From: Chloroflexota bacterium
GTDB lineage: Bacteria > Chloroflexota > Anaerolineae > UBA4142
Assembly (NCBI GenBank): GCA_016215025.1
Contig: JACRMI010000012.1
Coordinates: 88,382-152,381 of the forward strand
Direction of reading: 5' to 3'
DNA length: 64,000 nucleotides
The position numbers and the translations under genes are program-made. The notes beneath the pieces are model-generated. The model had not been told where the DNA came from. It saw only the letters and a list, made by a program, of their open reading frames with translations, and did not search any database. Positions 7,570 to 16,634 of the stretch are shown here, piece after piece. Positions within the stretch are counted from its first letter, which is position 1; the number at the start of each line of letters is the position of its first letter.

Positions 7570-10071
7570 CTATGCAGCCTTAATTGCCGCTAGAATTTTT
7601 TCACGCGTGACTGGCATTCGGTCGATCCGAATTCCAATCGCGTTGTAAACGGCGTTCGCGATGACGGCGCAGGGTGGGTTGATGGGCGGCTCTCCGATCC
7701 CGTGCGCGCCGTAGACGCCGTACTCTTTTTGCGTTTCGACCAGCACTACATCGATGGTGCGCGGCACGTCTTTGATGGAGAGTGCTTTGTAATCCAAAAT
7801 GTTGTCGTTGAGCGGCAAGCCAGTCGCCGCATCGACGAGCAACTCTTCTTGTAAAGCCGCGCCCAGCCCCATGATGACGCCGCCTTCGATCTGCTGTTCC
7901 AACGCAAACGGATTGAGCGCCTTGCCCACATCGTGCGCCGCCACGTACTTTAAGACGTGAACTGTGCCGGTGACGGTGTCCACTTCGACTTCTGCCGCAT
8001 GCGCGGCGAAAGCCGTTCGTTCCCAGGTGGGGTCTTGCAGATGCACGCCGCGTCCGATGATGGGTCCGCTGCTGAATGCCACGACATCGCGCACCGCCAA
8101 CTTTTTGGATGGGTCGTTCTTGAAAACAACTTCGCCCTTGACCACGTCCAAATCTTCTGCCTTGACGGTGATGGTCTGCGGTGGCGTCGCTCGGCGCGCG
8201 TCGTCGACGAATTTTTTCGCGCCCCATTCCAGCAATTGCCGCTTGGCATCGGTTGCCGCTTCCCACATGCCCCAGCCCGCCGTGTTGGTCTGGCGACTGC
8301 CGTTCGTGCCGCCGCAGTCCGATGTGAAATCGGTATCGACTTCAAACGAGATGGATGTCTTTTCAAACGGAATGCCGACGGTCTCCGCCGCAATCATCGC
8401 TTGCAGTGTGCGTTGCCCAGGTCCGATGTCATTGCTAGCCGAGATCGCTTGCAACGAGCCATCGCTGGTGACGATGCACATACCGCTCGCGCTGCCGGTG
8501 CCTGCGCCGTGATTGCAGTTCATCGCCGCAATACCGATCCCGTGATACACGCCGGGGCGAACTTCTTTAGCTTTGGGCGCATGAAACTTGCTCGTCCAGC
8601 CAATCGTCTTGGCTGCTTCGGTGATGCAGGTTGCAATCCCAGGATTGCTGTATGGACGTTTGTTGTCCGGGTTGCCTTTGACGTTGAGATTCTTGAGACG
8701 GAATTGCACTGGGTCCATGTTGATCTTGTACGCGGCAATGTCCATGATCGTTTCCAATGCCAGCGTTCCGTTGGGGTGACCCACACAGCGGTATGGTCCC
8801 GATTTGTATCGGTTCGTGAAAACATCGACGCCTTCGCATTGCAGATTGGGAATGTTGTAGAGCATCTGCATGTTGTACCATGAACCGGATGCTGCACTCG
8901 CGCGTTGCGGTCCAACGTTGGCGATTACCTTGAATTGTCCGGCGACAATCGTGCCATCGCGCTTGACGCCTAGTTTCATTTCGTTCTGATTTTCCGGGCG
9001 GTGCGTGCGCGTCACGAAATCTTCCGACCGCGTGTACATCCCACGCACCGGTCGTCCGGTCATCTGTGCCATGATCGCAACGTGGACTTCGGTGAGGTCG
9101 ATGCCGGAACGATAACCATAACCGGAGCCAACATAACCCGGTTGAATCACGCGGACCTTGTTCTGCGGGAGTTTGAGTGCCTGCGCCAAACCATCGCGCG
9201 AGCCGTGCGCATGTTGGCAAGTGTAGATCGCCGTGTACTTGCCATCGTTCCACCAACCCACCGAAGTGGTCATTTCCAAGGGCATGTGTTGCTCGGTCGA
9301 ACGATAAGACATGTTCTCGACGACGACCTCTGCTTCGTTCATCCCTTTGGCCGGATCACCCCGTTTAAAGGGTGTGGGAATGTCCATGATCGTCCCATCG
9401 AATTTATTTTCCCACTGTTTGGCGGTACTCGATTTCATCGCTTCGAGCATGTTCAACGCTGCCGGCAAAACTTGATACTGCACTTCGATCATACGCATCG
9501 CTTCATCGGCGATGTGGTCGGATTCGGCTGCGACACACGCGATGGGTGCGCCCACTTCAAACACTTCTTCGTTGAACAATTCGCGGTACGGCGGTCCGCC
9601 GCCCAAGCGGACGCCTTGATATTCTTTCGGTAGATTGGCGCGATGCAAAACCGCGATCACGCCGGACAATTTTTCCGCTTTGCTCGTGTCCACCTTAACC
9701 ACTTTGGCATGAGGATGTGGACTGCGCAGCGTCTTCATGAACAACACGTTCTTGGGCACGTAATGCTGCGTGTACCGTCCGACGCCCGTGATGATACCCA
9801 GTCCTTGCACGCGCGGGATACGCTTGCCGATAATTGCCAGGTCGGTTGCGGCGAGTGTGGCGTTCGCTCCCTGGTTCCCGTTGCCATTTCCGTTCACATT
9901 GGAAAGTTGGTTCGCGTACTTTTTCAGGAATGGTTCGACCACTTCGCGCGTCTCGCCGAGAATCAAGTCCCATTCCGGACTCGCGGACAATTCACGCCAT
10001 TGCTCAAGCGACAGCGAATCTGCATATTTCGCGTCCTGAATGGCGCGAATGACATCAACTTGCGTTGCCAT
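7570..10071 (-). CDS. Molybdopterin-cytosine-dinucleotide subunit of Tat-exported hydroxylase (PaoC-like)
   Basis: This 833-residue large subunit belongs to the xanthine dehydrogenase family. Visible landmarks are GVGRYTQHYV near residue 95, LRSPHPHAKVV, GSGYGYRSG in the place of the usual GGGFGGK loop, NDIGPGQRT, and GAHGIGEPPINPP near the C-terminus. That last motif provides the catalytic glutamate beside molybdenum. The first 80 residues form an Asn/Gly-linked extension that is not part of the core fold. The subunit has no signal of its own. As in E. coli PaoABC it is expected to be carried out of the cell with the Tat-tagged [2Fe-2S] subunit. Family members oxidise aldehydes or aromatics; the substrate here is unknown. 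Confidence 0.9.
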   Translation of the reverse strand: MATQVDVIRAIQDAKYADSLSLEQWRELSASPEWDLILGETREVVEPFLKKYANQLSNVNGNGNGNQGANATLAATDLAIIGKRIPRVQGLGIITGVGRYTQHYVPKNVLFMKTLRSPHPHAKVVKVDTSKAEKLSGVIAVLHRANLPKEYQGVRLGGGPPYRELFNEEVFEVGAPIACVAAESDHIADEAMRMIEVQYQVLPAALNMLEAMKSSTAKQWENKFDGTIMDIPTPFKRGDPAKGMNEAEVVVENMSYRSTEQHMPLEMTTSVGWWNDGKYTAIYTCQHAHGSRDGLAQALKLPQNKVRVIQPGYVGSGYGYRSGIDLTEVHVAIMAQMTGRPVRGMYTRSEDFVTRTHRPENQNEMKLGVKRDGTIVAGQFKVIANVGPQRASAASGSWYNMQMLYNIPNLQCEGVDVFTNRYKSGPYRCVGHPNGTLALETIMDIAAYKINMDPVQFRLKNLNVKGNPDNKRPYSNPGIATCITEAAKTIGWTSKFHAPKAKEVRPGVYHGIGIAAMNCNHGAGTGSASGMCIVTSDGSLQAISASNDIGPGQRTLQAMIAAETVGIPFEKTSISFEVDTDFTSDCGGTNGSRQTNTAGWGMWEAATDAKRQLLEWGAKKFVDDARRATPPQTITVKAEDLDVVKGEVVFKNDPSKKLAVRDVVAFSSGPIIGRGVHLQDPTWERTAFAAHAAEVEVDTVTGTVHVLKYVAAHDVGKALNPFALEQQIEGGVIMGLGAALQEELLVDAATGLPLNDNILDYKALSIKDVPRTIDVVLVETQKEYGVYGAHGIGEPPINPPCAVIANAVYNAIGIRIDRMPVTREKILAAIKAA

Positions 10072-10086
10072 TGTCGTGTCCTCCCT

Positions 10087-10833
10087 CTAAGCTTTCTTCC
10101 GCATTTTTTCAGCGGCGAGAAAAACTGATTCGTAGATCTTGGGATATTCCGAGCAACGGCAAATGTTCCCCGCGAGGGCTTCGCGTACATCATCCTCGGT
10201 TGGGTTGGGATTTTTGGAGAGTAAAGCGTACGTGGACATGATAAATCCACGTGTGCAAATGCCGCATTGGTACCCGCCTTCTTGATGGAAGGCTTGGGCA
10301 ACTGGATGGAGTTGGTCGAGTTGTGCTCCCTTGCTGATGCCATCTACCGTCACAATTTTCTGTCCGCGCCCCAAGCGTGCGGCAAGCAAGGTGCAGCCAT
10401 TCATCGCCCGTCCATCGACGAGGATCGTGCAAGCTCCACATTGGGCGCGGTCACATCCCAAATTGGATGAAGCCAAGCCCAAATGGTAGGTCATCACTTC
10501 CCACAAACTCATGCGCACATCCACGATGACATCATATTTTTTATTGTCGATGTCCAACGTGACGCGTCGCATCGTCGCCGGTAAATCGGAGACGATTGGG
10601 ACTATTTGCTGCTGCCCGGTTTGCGGGATGGGCGCTGTCTGGGCTTGCGTAACTTGAGGCGTCGCCGGCGTTGGCTTGGCAAATGCCAACACGCCACCGA
10701 CACCTGCGGCGCCAACCACCGCGCCCACACCAGCGCCAATGAGAAACTGGCGGCGAGTTACACTGCCACTCGTCTCTTGGGATTCCAGTTCCTCATCTTC
10801 TCGTTTTTGTTCTGGAGTCGTTTCGTCAGCCAT
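10087..10833 (-). CDS. [2Fe-2S] subunit with Tat signal (PaoA-like)
   Basis: The start at 10833 is chosen because AGGAGGA lies just upstream, giving 248 residues. A twin-arginine signal (VTRRQFLIGAGVGA, Arg27-Arg28) is followed by a Pro/Gln linker. Two [2Fe-2S] domains follow: a plant-type one (CDRAQCGACTILVDG with a fourth Cys in NGC) and an all-helical one (CGICTRGFIMS and GNICRCSEY). A Tat-tagged small subunit is the hallmark of PaoABC-type periplasmic aldehyde oxidoreductases. It leads the three-gene operon and is separated from the Mo subunit by only 15 bases. A tatA gene sits immediately upstream. Confidence 0.92.
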   Translation of the reverse strand: MADETTPEQKREDEELESQETSGSVTRRQFLIGAGVGAVVGAAGVGGVLAFAKPTPATPQVTQAQTAPIPQTGQQQIVPIVSDLPATMRRVTLDIDNKKYDVIVDVRMSLWEVMTYHLGLASSNLGCDRAQCGACTILVDGRAMNGCTLLAARLGRGQKIVTVDGISKGAQLDQLHPVAQAFHQEGGYQCGICTRGFIMSTYALLSKNPNPTEDDVREALAGNICRCSEYPKIYESVFLAAEKMRKKA

Positions 10834-10949
10834 ATGATTTCCTCCTAGGACGAACCATGACCGAATATGTATGTGTGTTAGCAATGAAAGCAACGAATTA
10901 GATTAGATTGCACTTGTCCGATTGCCTCCTCTCTAAGGATACCTATTCG

Positions 10950-11129
10950 TCATTTTGGTTTATCTTGACTATCGGAATGGATAGGTTCCGGAGAATTTAG
11001 AACTGCTTTTTTGAACTCGGCGATAGACTTGCCAAAGCCACGCACGAGTTCCGGCAATCGTTGAGGCACCAACAGTAAGACGGCGACGATAAAGATAATG
11101 ATCAGATGGGTAGGTTGAAGTCCGAACAT
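10950..11129 (-). CDS. tatA: TatA twin-arginine translocase subunit
   Basis: This 59-residue gene is short and easily missed. Translation from ATG at 11129, with AGGAGGT seven bases upstream, gives MFGLQPTHLIIIFIVAVLLL then VPQRLPELVRGFGKSIAEFK. That is the TatA/TatE plan: a short N-terminal membrane helix, a hinge with LPEL, and an amphipathic helix followed by a charged tail. TatA oligomers form the pore that lets folded, cofactor-loaded proteins cross the membrane. The gene lies about 115 bases upstream of the Tat-dependent hydroxylase operon and on the same strand, so it is probably dedicated to, or boosted with, that enzyme. No tatC is in the window. Confidence 0.88.
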   Translation of the reverse strand: MFGLQPTHLIIIFIVAVLLLVPQRLPELVRGFGKSIAEFKKAVLNSPEPIHSDSQDKPK

Positions 11130-11269
11130 TTCCCATACCTCCTAGGCATGCAGTAAGTACGTCCTGCATAAATAGACTGAATCGGAGAATTGAAAACAGT
11201 ATAGCAAGATCGCCGTGACCGGGGAAGGACAAAGGGGACAGATTCGAGGACAGAAGGGACAAACACGAA

Positions 11270-11328
11270 CCGGCAAGTCTGCCAAAGGACTTGCCGGGAT
11301 GCTTGCGATCAGCATTTAGCCAATGCTG
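11270..11328. repeat. Two adjacent hairpins upstream of tatA
   Basis: CCGGCAAGTC (11270-11279) pairs exactly with GACTTGCCGG (11288-11297). CAGCATT (11310-11316) pairs exactly with AATGCTG (11322-11328). The first stem shares GGCAAGTC/GACTTGCC with the hairpin at 50412-50430. The rest of the spacer 11130-11354 shows no gene. Confidence 0.55.
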
Positions 11329-11354
11329 GTTCGATTCATAAAGTGCGTTTTAAC

Positions 11355-11477
11355 ACTAGTACTTTGTCACACTAATGTTGACTGATAGCCTAGCCCCCTT
11401 GTGGGCGTAGTACGCTACCAAAACGCGCACAAGGCGCTATGCTACGTCCCTCATTATCAGTGTGACCGAGTACTAGT
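11355..11477. repeat. 123-bp element with ACTAGTACT termini
   Basis: The ends are exact inverted repeats (ACTAGTACT at 11355-11363 and AGTACTAGT at 11469-11477). The match continues through GTCACACT against AGTGTGAC. Inner arms around CCTTGTGGGCG and GCGCACAAGGCGC can extend the hairpin. It abuts the stop codon of the response regulator gene (11479). It is probably another non-autonomous element. Confidence 0.6.
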
Positions 11478-11478
11478 T

Positions 11479-12120
11479 TTACACTAATCCGCGTTTAATG
11501 GCTTCGGCAACCGCCTGAGCGCGATTGCGTGCTCCTAGCTTTGCCATGATTTGTTCGATTTCGCGCTTGACGGTCCTTTCACTCCAGTGTGTTTCTTTCG
11601 CAATCTCATCGTTTGTTGCGCCTTGCGCAATCAAGCCAAGTACTTTGAGGTCTTGGTCTGCCAACCCGGTCTCCAGGCGAATCTGCGCAAGTGCCAGAGT
11701 TTGGAATCGTTTGAGGACGGGTTCCATGAGAGTTGGCGCGACCCAGTGTTTGCCTTGATGAACGATTCGGATGGCTTCGGCGACCGTTTCGTCGGAGGTG
11801 CTTTTAAGTAGATAAGCGTAGACGCCGGCTTGCATCGCATTCAGCACATACTCTTCATTGTCGAATGCGGTCAGGGCAATGATCTTGGTCGCCGGTGCAA
11901 TTCGCCGCAAGCGATGGGCGACTTCAACGCCATCCAAGCCGGGCATCTGAATATCGAGCATGACAACATCCGGGCTGAGTTGGGTGACAGTCTGAAGCAC
12001 TGTTGCGCCATCGCCAGCTTCGCCAATCACTTTTATATCCGAATAGGAGGAGAGTAAACTTTTCAAACCGCGCCGGACCATCGGATGATCGTCCACAATC
12101 ATAACTCGAATCGGATCCAT
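11479..12120 (-). CDS. NarL/FixJ-family response regulator
   Basis: The start is ATG at 12120 with AGGAG eight bases upstream, giving 213 residues. The receiver domain (1-120) shows IVDDHPMVRRG with the acidic pair, VVMLDIQMPGLDG with the phospho-acceptor Asp, and YLLKST with the conserved Lys. The C-terminal LuxR-type helix-turn-helix reads VLGLIAQGATNDEIAKET and SERTVKREIEQIMAKLGA. It pairs with the histidine kinase directly upstream. A stem-loop at 12152-12215 separates the two genes and may reduce read-through. Targets are unknown; the NarL-like half sites at 28281-28318 are candidates. Confidence 0.92.
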   Translation of the reverse strand: MDPIRVMIVDDHPMVRRGLKSLLSSYSDIKVIGEAGDGATVLQTVTQLSPDVVMLDIQMPGLDGVEVAHRLRRIAPATKIIALTAFDNEEYVLNAMQAGVYAYLLKSTSDETVAEAIRIVHQGKHWVAPTLMEPVLKRFQTLALAQIRLETGLADQDLKVLGLIAQGATNDEIAKETHWSERTVKREIEQIMAKLGARNRAQAVAEAIKRGLV

Positions 12121-12151
12121 GGTGTTGCTCCTGTTAAAGCTTATGTTCGCC

Positions 12152-12215
12152 AAAAACCCGTTTTCTCGACGGAATTTAATATTATTTTGGAAAGCGTTCA
12201 AGAAAACGGGTTTTT
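12152..12215. repeat. 64-bp inverted-repeat family, copy 2; intercistronic hairpin
   Basis: AAAAACCCGTTTTCT at 12152-12166 and AGAAAACGGGTTTTT at 12201-12215 form a perfect 15-base stem around 34 bases. It lies between the kinase stop codon, which it overlaps, and the regulator start. On the minus strand the stem is followed by a short T-run, so it could act as a partial terminator. Confidence 0.65.
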
Positions 12216-14316
12216 AGATTTGGCTAATCGGCAAGCGAAAAGAGATTCGCGTTCCATGTTCTAGTTTTGAATACACCTGAATCGTTCCACCCAAACTTTC
12301 AATCCGCTCACGCATCGCCAACAGACCCAAATGATTATGTCGGCGCTCTTCGATCCATCGTTTATAGTCGAATCCAACGCCATCGTCCTGCACGGTCACA
12401 CAAAATAATTCCGGCGCAAAGTCCAAAACGACCAAAGCAGTCTTGGCATCGGCGTGAGATGCCACATTGTGTAATGCTTCTTCGATCATCCGAAACACGG
12501 TGAGTTCGGTCTGGGGTGGCAATCGATATGGGACCCCACCGGTTCGAATATCGCACGTAATGCCCGCGAACAATTGAAAGCGGCTGGCGTATTGTTCAAG
12601 CGCAGGTACGAGTCCGACCGCATCGAGGACCGGCGAGTGCAAATCATAGATCGCGCGTCGAATCTCGCCTTCGGCTTCTTCCAACACTTGACGCGCTGCA
12701 AGCAATTTTTCTTCTTCGGCAGGCAAAAGTGTTTTTGCGGCGACGACGCGGGCGGCTTGAATTTCGTAACGCGCTGAGGCGATGAGCTGCACAACACCAT
12801 CGTGCATATCGCGCGCAATACGGGCGCGTTCTTCTTCTTGAATGTGAATGGTTTTCGCCAAAAGCGATTTTAATTGTTCGGCTTTTTCGGCAATCTCTTC
12901 TTTCGCTTTGTAAAGTTCTATCGTGCGAGCGGCGATGTTGGATTCCAGGCGCTGATTGAAATCTTTGATCTGCGAGTGCAGCTCGGCATTCTTAATGGCG
13001 ATGGATGCGAGATCGGTGAACATGTTCAGTAACCACAGGTCATCTTGATCGAACGGTCGCGCTTGCGAATCGTTGAGGACGAGAATTCCGCCCATAATTT
13101 GCTCGCGCCATTTGAGCGGTACGCCAATCACGCGCGTCTCCGGCGTGCCCGCAAAAATCGGCGACTTGCCGGTCCAATTTTCGTAATCGTTCACGATCAA
13201 CGGTTCGCCGGTTTGAACGATTGTGCCAATCGCCCCTTCGCCGGGACGCACGGTCACGCCGGTCAAGTCATTGTACGTATTGTATCGTGCGATATTCGAT
13301 AAGCGTTCGTGTTGAGCGTCGTACAGGAAAAGCGAACTGGCGCGCGCGTTCAAAAGTGAAACCGCGCGTCGCAAGAGCGCGCCTAACAAATCGCCGCTTT
13401 CCAATTGCGCGATCATATCGAGCGAAGTCTCGTGCAAGGCGATCATCGCTTCATAGCGGCGTTTGGTCTCTTGAAACAAGCGCGCGTTTTCAATCGCAAT
13501 GCCAATTTGATTCCCCAGGATTTGCAGAACGGTGACATCTTCCTTGTCGAACGCATTGAGGTGATTGCTTTGCACATCTAACACGCCGATGATTTGATCC
13601 CCCACGCGCAATGGCACTGCAAGTTCCGAGCGTGTTCCTGGGACGAGTTCAAGGAGATGATAACGCGGTTCCTGCTGAACGTCATTCGCAAGCAAGGGCT
13701 GACCAAATCCGGCGACCCAACCTGTGATGCCGTCTTGTCCGACGCGCAAGCGCAAGCCGCGCGCTTTGATCAAATCTGCACTTTGCCCGCTCGCTTGCTT
13801 CAAAACCAGCTCATTCGTCTCTTTGTCGACCAACAATACGTGGACGTGATAATAGCCAAATTTGACGAGGATCAACTCGACCACTTGCGCAAGCAAAGCG
13901 TCAAGCTCCAAAAGTGCCGATGCGCGTTGACCGACGAGGCTAGCAGTTTGCAAATGAAGCGCCCGCCGACTGGCTTGCGCATTCCGAATGGCCAATTCCT
14001 TTTGCGCTTTTTCTTCCGCAACCGCAGCACGGGCCGCCCAGGTCAAGGTCAGCCATACGAGCGCCGGACCGGCGAGTCCAATGACTAACACGGTCCGCAC
14101 GACCGAAGTATCAGATAAACTATGTTCCTGAAAAATGACTTCTTCGAGAAGAATGTAAGCGATGCCAACGAACGACACGGCGATTGGAATCGTCCAGCGT
14201 AAATAAGAGACAATGCCGGCAAAGGGTGTCTGTTCCCAATGCAATACATGTTTCGCTTGGGCAATCAATTTACGGGACCATGGTCGATTGCGCGTGGCGG
14301 TCAGTATATGGTTCAT
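12214..14316 (-). CDS. Sensor histidine kinase, two GAF domains, HisKA_3
   Basis: The 700-residue kinase has two N-terminal membrane helices (about 40-62 and 74-95) with a very short outside loop. A coiled linker follows, then two GAF domains (about 130-280 and 295-445) and a helical segment. The dimerisation box ARIARDMHDGVVQLI carries the phosphorylatable His505. The HATPase_c domain shows EEALHNVASHADA and QDDGVGFD. The near absence of an outside domain means it senses cytoplasmic or membrane signals through the GAF domains. It forms a NarX/NreB-class pair with the downstream regulator. The promoter at 14574-14603 would produce a leader of about 250 bases. Confidence 0.92.
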   Translation of the reverse strand: MNHILTATRNRPWSRKLIAQAKHVLHWEQTPFAGIVSYLRWTIPIAVSFVGIAYILLEEVIFQEHSLSDTSVVRTVLVIGLAGPALVWLTLTWAARAAVAEEKAQKELAIRNAQASRRALHLQTASLVGQRASALLELDALLAQVVELILVKFGYYHVHVLLVDKETNELVLKQASGQSADLIKARGLRLRVGQDGITGWVAGFGQPLLANDVQQEPRYHLLELVPGTRSELAVPLRVGDQIIGVLDVQSNHLNAFDKEDVTVLQILGNQIGIAIENARLFQETKRRYEAMIALHETSLDMIAQLESGDLLGALLRRAVSLLNARASSLFLYDAQHERLSNIARYNTYNDLTGVTVRPGEGAIGTIVQTGEPLIVNDYENWTGKSPIFAGTPETRVIGVPLKWREQIMGGILVLNDSQARPFDQDDLWLLNMFTDLASIAIKNAELHSQIKDFNQRLESNIAARTIELYKAKEEIAEKAEQLKSLLAKTIHIQEEERARIARDMHDGVVQLIASARYEIQAARVVAAKTLLPAEEEKLLAARQVLEEAEGEIRRAIYDLHSPVLDAVGLVPALEQYASRFQLFAGITCDIRTGGVPYRLPPQTELTVFRMIEEALHNVASHADAKTALVVLDFAPELFCVTVQDDGVGFDYKRWIEERRHNHLGLLAMRERIESLGGTIQVYSKLEHGTRISFRLPISQI

Positions 14317-14737
14317 GCTTGCAGCCTCATTACCGACCTGTGTAGGGGACGAAGCAAGGCAGACGGGTAGGGCTCTGCCTCATGAGGAAATTACGCAGAA
14401 CGACTCTGCGCAAGGGAGAGGGACTTGATTCAATCAACATTGACCGAGCTTGCGAGAAGAGAGCGCGCAACAACACAATGCCTCCGCAATCATCACGGAC
14501 AATTCGGCGGTCAACGGAATTGTAAGGGGATGAGGAACGCCGGTGAAATGGACAATTTCATCAAGCGGCAAAGATTGTAGCATTTGAGTTCCGTCTTTGT
14601 CAAGGGAGGGGCTGGCTAAACCGCAAAACCTGAAGTAACACAAGGGCATGCTTAGGCGTTTTCCGCGATCAAGGGAGATTTGCTTTGAGGCAGGATGATA
14701 AGTGGGGACTGTGCAATTCTTATGGATCCGGATCTCT
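14317..14737. other. Spacer and leader of the kinase operon
   Basis: No convincing gene is visible on either strand. The region contains the minus-strand promoter at 14574-14603 and a small hairpin (CGCAGA..TCTGCG) near 14394-14410 inside the predicted leader. Confidence 0.5.
14574..14603 (-). promoter_or_regulatory. Sigma-70 promoter of the kinase-regulator operon
   Basis: Read on the minus strand, TTGACA (14603-14598) is a perfect -35 box and TACAAT (14579-14574) matches 5 of 6 -10 positions, with an 18-base spacer. Transcription would start near 14567 and read into the kinase gene at 14316. Confidence 0.65.
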
Positions 14738-14959
14738 CTACGTCGAATGAATTCCCGCAACCTCGACATGAGCCTGGTCGAGCAACGCACGCACCCGCTC
14801 CTGGTCTTGCCAATCGAATCGGATGGCCATGCCACAATCGCTTGAAAATTCTCGTGGCGTCGGAATCAGCTTGATCGAAATGCCGATTTTTTGCAGCACC
14901 TTTTCGGCGCGCATGACGGAAGAGGTGTTGTAAAAGAGAACGATGCCATAGACGCTCAT
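14738..14959 (-). CDS. DUF3343 Se/S-carrier-like protein
   Basis: This 73-residue protein matches the DUF3343 family, annotated as putative Se/S carriers. YGIVLFYNTSSVMRAEKVL is followed by the hallmark PREFSSDCGMAIRF, which contains the single conserved Cys42. Family members commonly sit beside cysteine desulfurases and YedE transporters, exactly as here. The conserved cysteine could carry a persulfide or selenopersulfide handed over by the desulfurase. The ATG at 14959 overlaps the stop of the desulfurase gene in an ATGA. It is the last gene of the cluster. Confidence 0.85.
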   Translation of the reverse strand: MSVYGIVLFYNTSSVMRAEKVLQKIGISIKLIPTPREFSSDCGMAIRFDWQDQERVRALLDQAHVEVAGIHST

Positions 14960-16104
14960 AGGCAAGCCAACTTTTCAAACGCACGGATCGTTGCGTAGAT
15001 ATCATCCATCGTCGTAAAGACACCCGGCGCTAACCGGATGGTTCCTTCTGGAAATGTTCCTATCGTCCTGTGCGCGGCTGGCGCACAATGCAATCCGACC
15101 CGACAGAGAATCTCGAATTCATCATCCAAGCGTAATCCGATAGTCGATACCCGTTGTCCTTTAACTCGACAAGATACCACTGCGACGCTCTGCTTTGGAT
15201 CGACAGGACCGTACACTGTCACGTCTTTGATGCAGCGGAGACCACTGGTCAGGACAGTGGCAAGTTCTAGTTCGTGCGCTCGAATGCTTTCGACTGTTCG
15301 TTCAACAAGCCAACGGACGCCAGCTCCCAATCCTGCCAGTCCCACGCCATTGGGTGTGCCGCTCTCATATTTGTCCGGCAACATTTCCGGTTGTTCCTCA
15401 AATTCAGAACGACTGCCGGTGCCTCCCCGTGCAAGAGGAGTTAATTGCGCAACGTCGACGTTGGAGCCGATGATTAGACCACCTGTGCCCGGTGGTCCCT
15501 GCAAACCTTTGTGTCCGGTAAAAGCCAATAAATCGATTTCCATCGCCGCGACATCAATGGGCAAGGTACCCGCAGTTTGTGCCGCATCGACCAGCAGCAG
15601 CGCGCCAACGTGATGCGCGATCTGCGCGATCTCGGACACCGGTAGAATCGCGCCCATTACATTGCTGGCGTGATTCACTACGACGAGACGCGTACCCCGC
15701 GTAATCGCTTGTCGCAGCGCGTCGAGATCGAGCGTGCCGTCGGGGCGACCAGCCACAACCGATAATCGAACGCCTTGCCTTTCCAACTCGCGTAAAGGGC
15801 GCATCACCGAGTTGTGTTCGATGCTGGTTGTAACGGCGTGATCGCCCGGTTGCAAGAGACCGCGCATGGCGAGATTCAGCGCATACGTCACGTTCAAGGT
15901 GAATATCACGCGCAACGGATCGGGAGCGTGAAATAGCGAGGCGACCGCTTCGCGCGCATCGTAAACATAGCGCGCAGCAGCAATCGACAAGCGATGTCCG
16001 GATCGACCGGGATTACCCCCTGCGGTCTCTAGATAATCGGACATCGCGCGTAATACCGCTGGCGGTTTGGGCCACGACGTTGCTGCATGATCGAGATAAA
16101 TCAT
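14956..16104 (-). CDS. Cysteine desulfurase-like class V aminotransferase
   Basis: The 382-residue PLP enzyme begins MIYLDHAATSWPKP. It contains EHNSVMRPL, VDAAQTAGTLPID with the PLP-contacting Asp, FTGHKGLQGPPG with the Schiff-base Lys199, and CRVGLHCAPAAH with Cys340 at the persulfide position. It belongs to the NifS/SufS-like branch that converts cysteine to alanine with transfer of sulfur, or selenocysteine to alanine with release of selenium. ATGA overlaps link it to both neighbours, so it is tightly co-translated with the lipoprotein upstream and the DUF3343 protein downstream. Likely roles are supplying S or Se to DUF3343, to Mo-cofactor sulfuration or to tRNA. Confidence 0.88.
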   Translation of the reverse strand: MIYLDHAATSWPKPPAVLRAMSDYLETAGGNPGRSGHRLSIAAARYVYDAREAVASLFHAPDPLRVIFTLNVTYALNLAMRGLLQPGDHAVTTSIEHNSVMRPLRELERQGVRLSVVAGRPDGTLDLDALRQAITRGTRLVVVNHASNVMGAILPVSEIAQIAHHVGALLLVDAAQTAGTLPIDVAAMEIDLLAFTGHKGLQGPPGTGGLIIGSNVDVAQLTPLARGGTGSRSEFEEQPEMLPDKYESGTPNGVGLAGLGAGVRWLVERTVESIRAHELELATVLTSGLRCIKDVTVYGPVDPKQSVAVVSCRVKGQRVSTIGLRLDDEFEILCRVGLHCAPAAHRTIGTFPEGTIRLAPGVFTTMDDIYATIRAFEKLACL

Positions 16105-16634
16105 TCTGACCGAACCTCAACGCGTAATCCTGACGTGACTGGATTACGCGAGCTGGGAAGTAATTGGCTGCACTCCCAAGTTTGCGGAGTACCCGGATCG
16201 CCCCGCGCGATAATCAGATACGATGTTTGAGTGTCGGGCTTGGGCAACGTCCAAACGTACATGAACGTGATCGAGAATGGATCATAATACAATGTGACTT
16301 GTCCTTCGGTATGTTCTACTTGATTCACGGTGCGCCAAACATACGGCGACTTGGTCATATTTTGTCTGAGGAATACCGCCAATTCAGATCGAGACAGCGC
16401 GCAAGTGTAATAGCCCCAATGGTACTCTGCCAATTTTTCCAGCGCCTCCTCGATGTTGGGCCAATCGAATTTCAAGGGCGCACGCAAATTGGTCAGTCCT
16501 GGACAGTGGGGCATTCCTGAGACCACATCGATCTCCGATGGGGTGAGTGAGCTTGGTGGTGGCGATACTGTACTTGAGCAAGCAACGCTCAATGCTAGGA
16601 AAAGAATCATCGCCAAATTTCTAACTCGACTCAT
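16101..16634 (-). CDS. Hypothetical lipoprotein in the sulfur cluster
   Basis: The start at 16634 overlaps the stop of the YedE-like gene in an ATGA and yields 177 residues with a lipoprotein signal ending in LSVAC. The mature part has three further cysteines (in GMPHCPGL, YYTCALS and TWECSQ) and is otherwise unlike any family I know. Its position between a YedE-like channel and the cysteine desulfurase suggests an outside component of sulfur or selenium uptake. The paired cysteines could hold a disulfide. Its other ATGA overlap, with the desulfurase start, makes it part of a strictly coupled set. Confidence 0.7.
   Translation of the reverse strand: MSRVRNLAMILFLALSVACSSTVSPPPSSLTPSEIDVVSGMPHCPGLTNLRAPLKFDWPNIEEALEKLAEYHWGYYTCALSRSELAVFLRQNMTKSPYVWRTVNQVEHTEGQVTLYYDPFSITFMYVWTLPKPDTQTSYLIIARGDPGTPQTWECSQLLPSSRNPVTSGLRVEVRSE

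Noticed and set aside
10969..11262. A 97-codon minus-strand frame over tatA
   Set aside because: The tatA frame (10950-11129) explains this stretch with a ribosome site and a family match; the longer frame is its shadow.
14434..14835. A 133-codon minus-strand frame with a Cys-rich start
   Set aside because: It overlaps the DUF3343 gene in another frame and crosses the kinase promoter; its composition looks non-coding.
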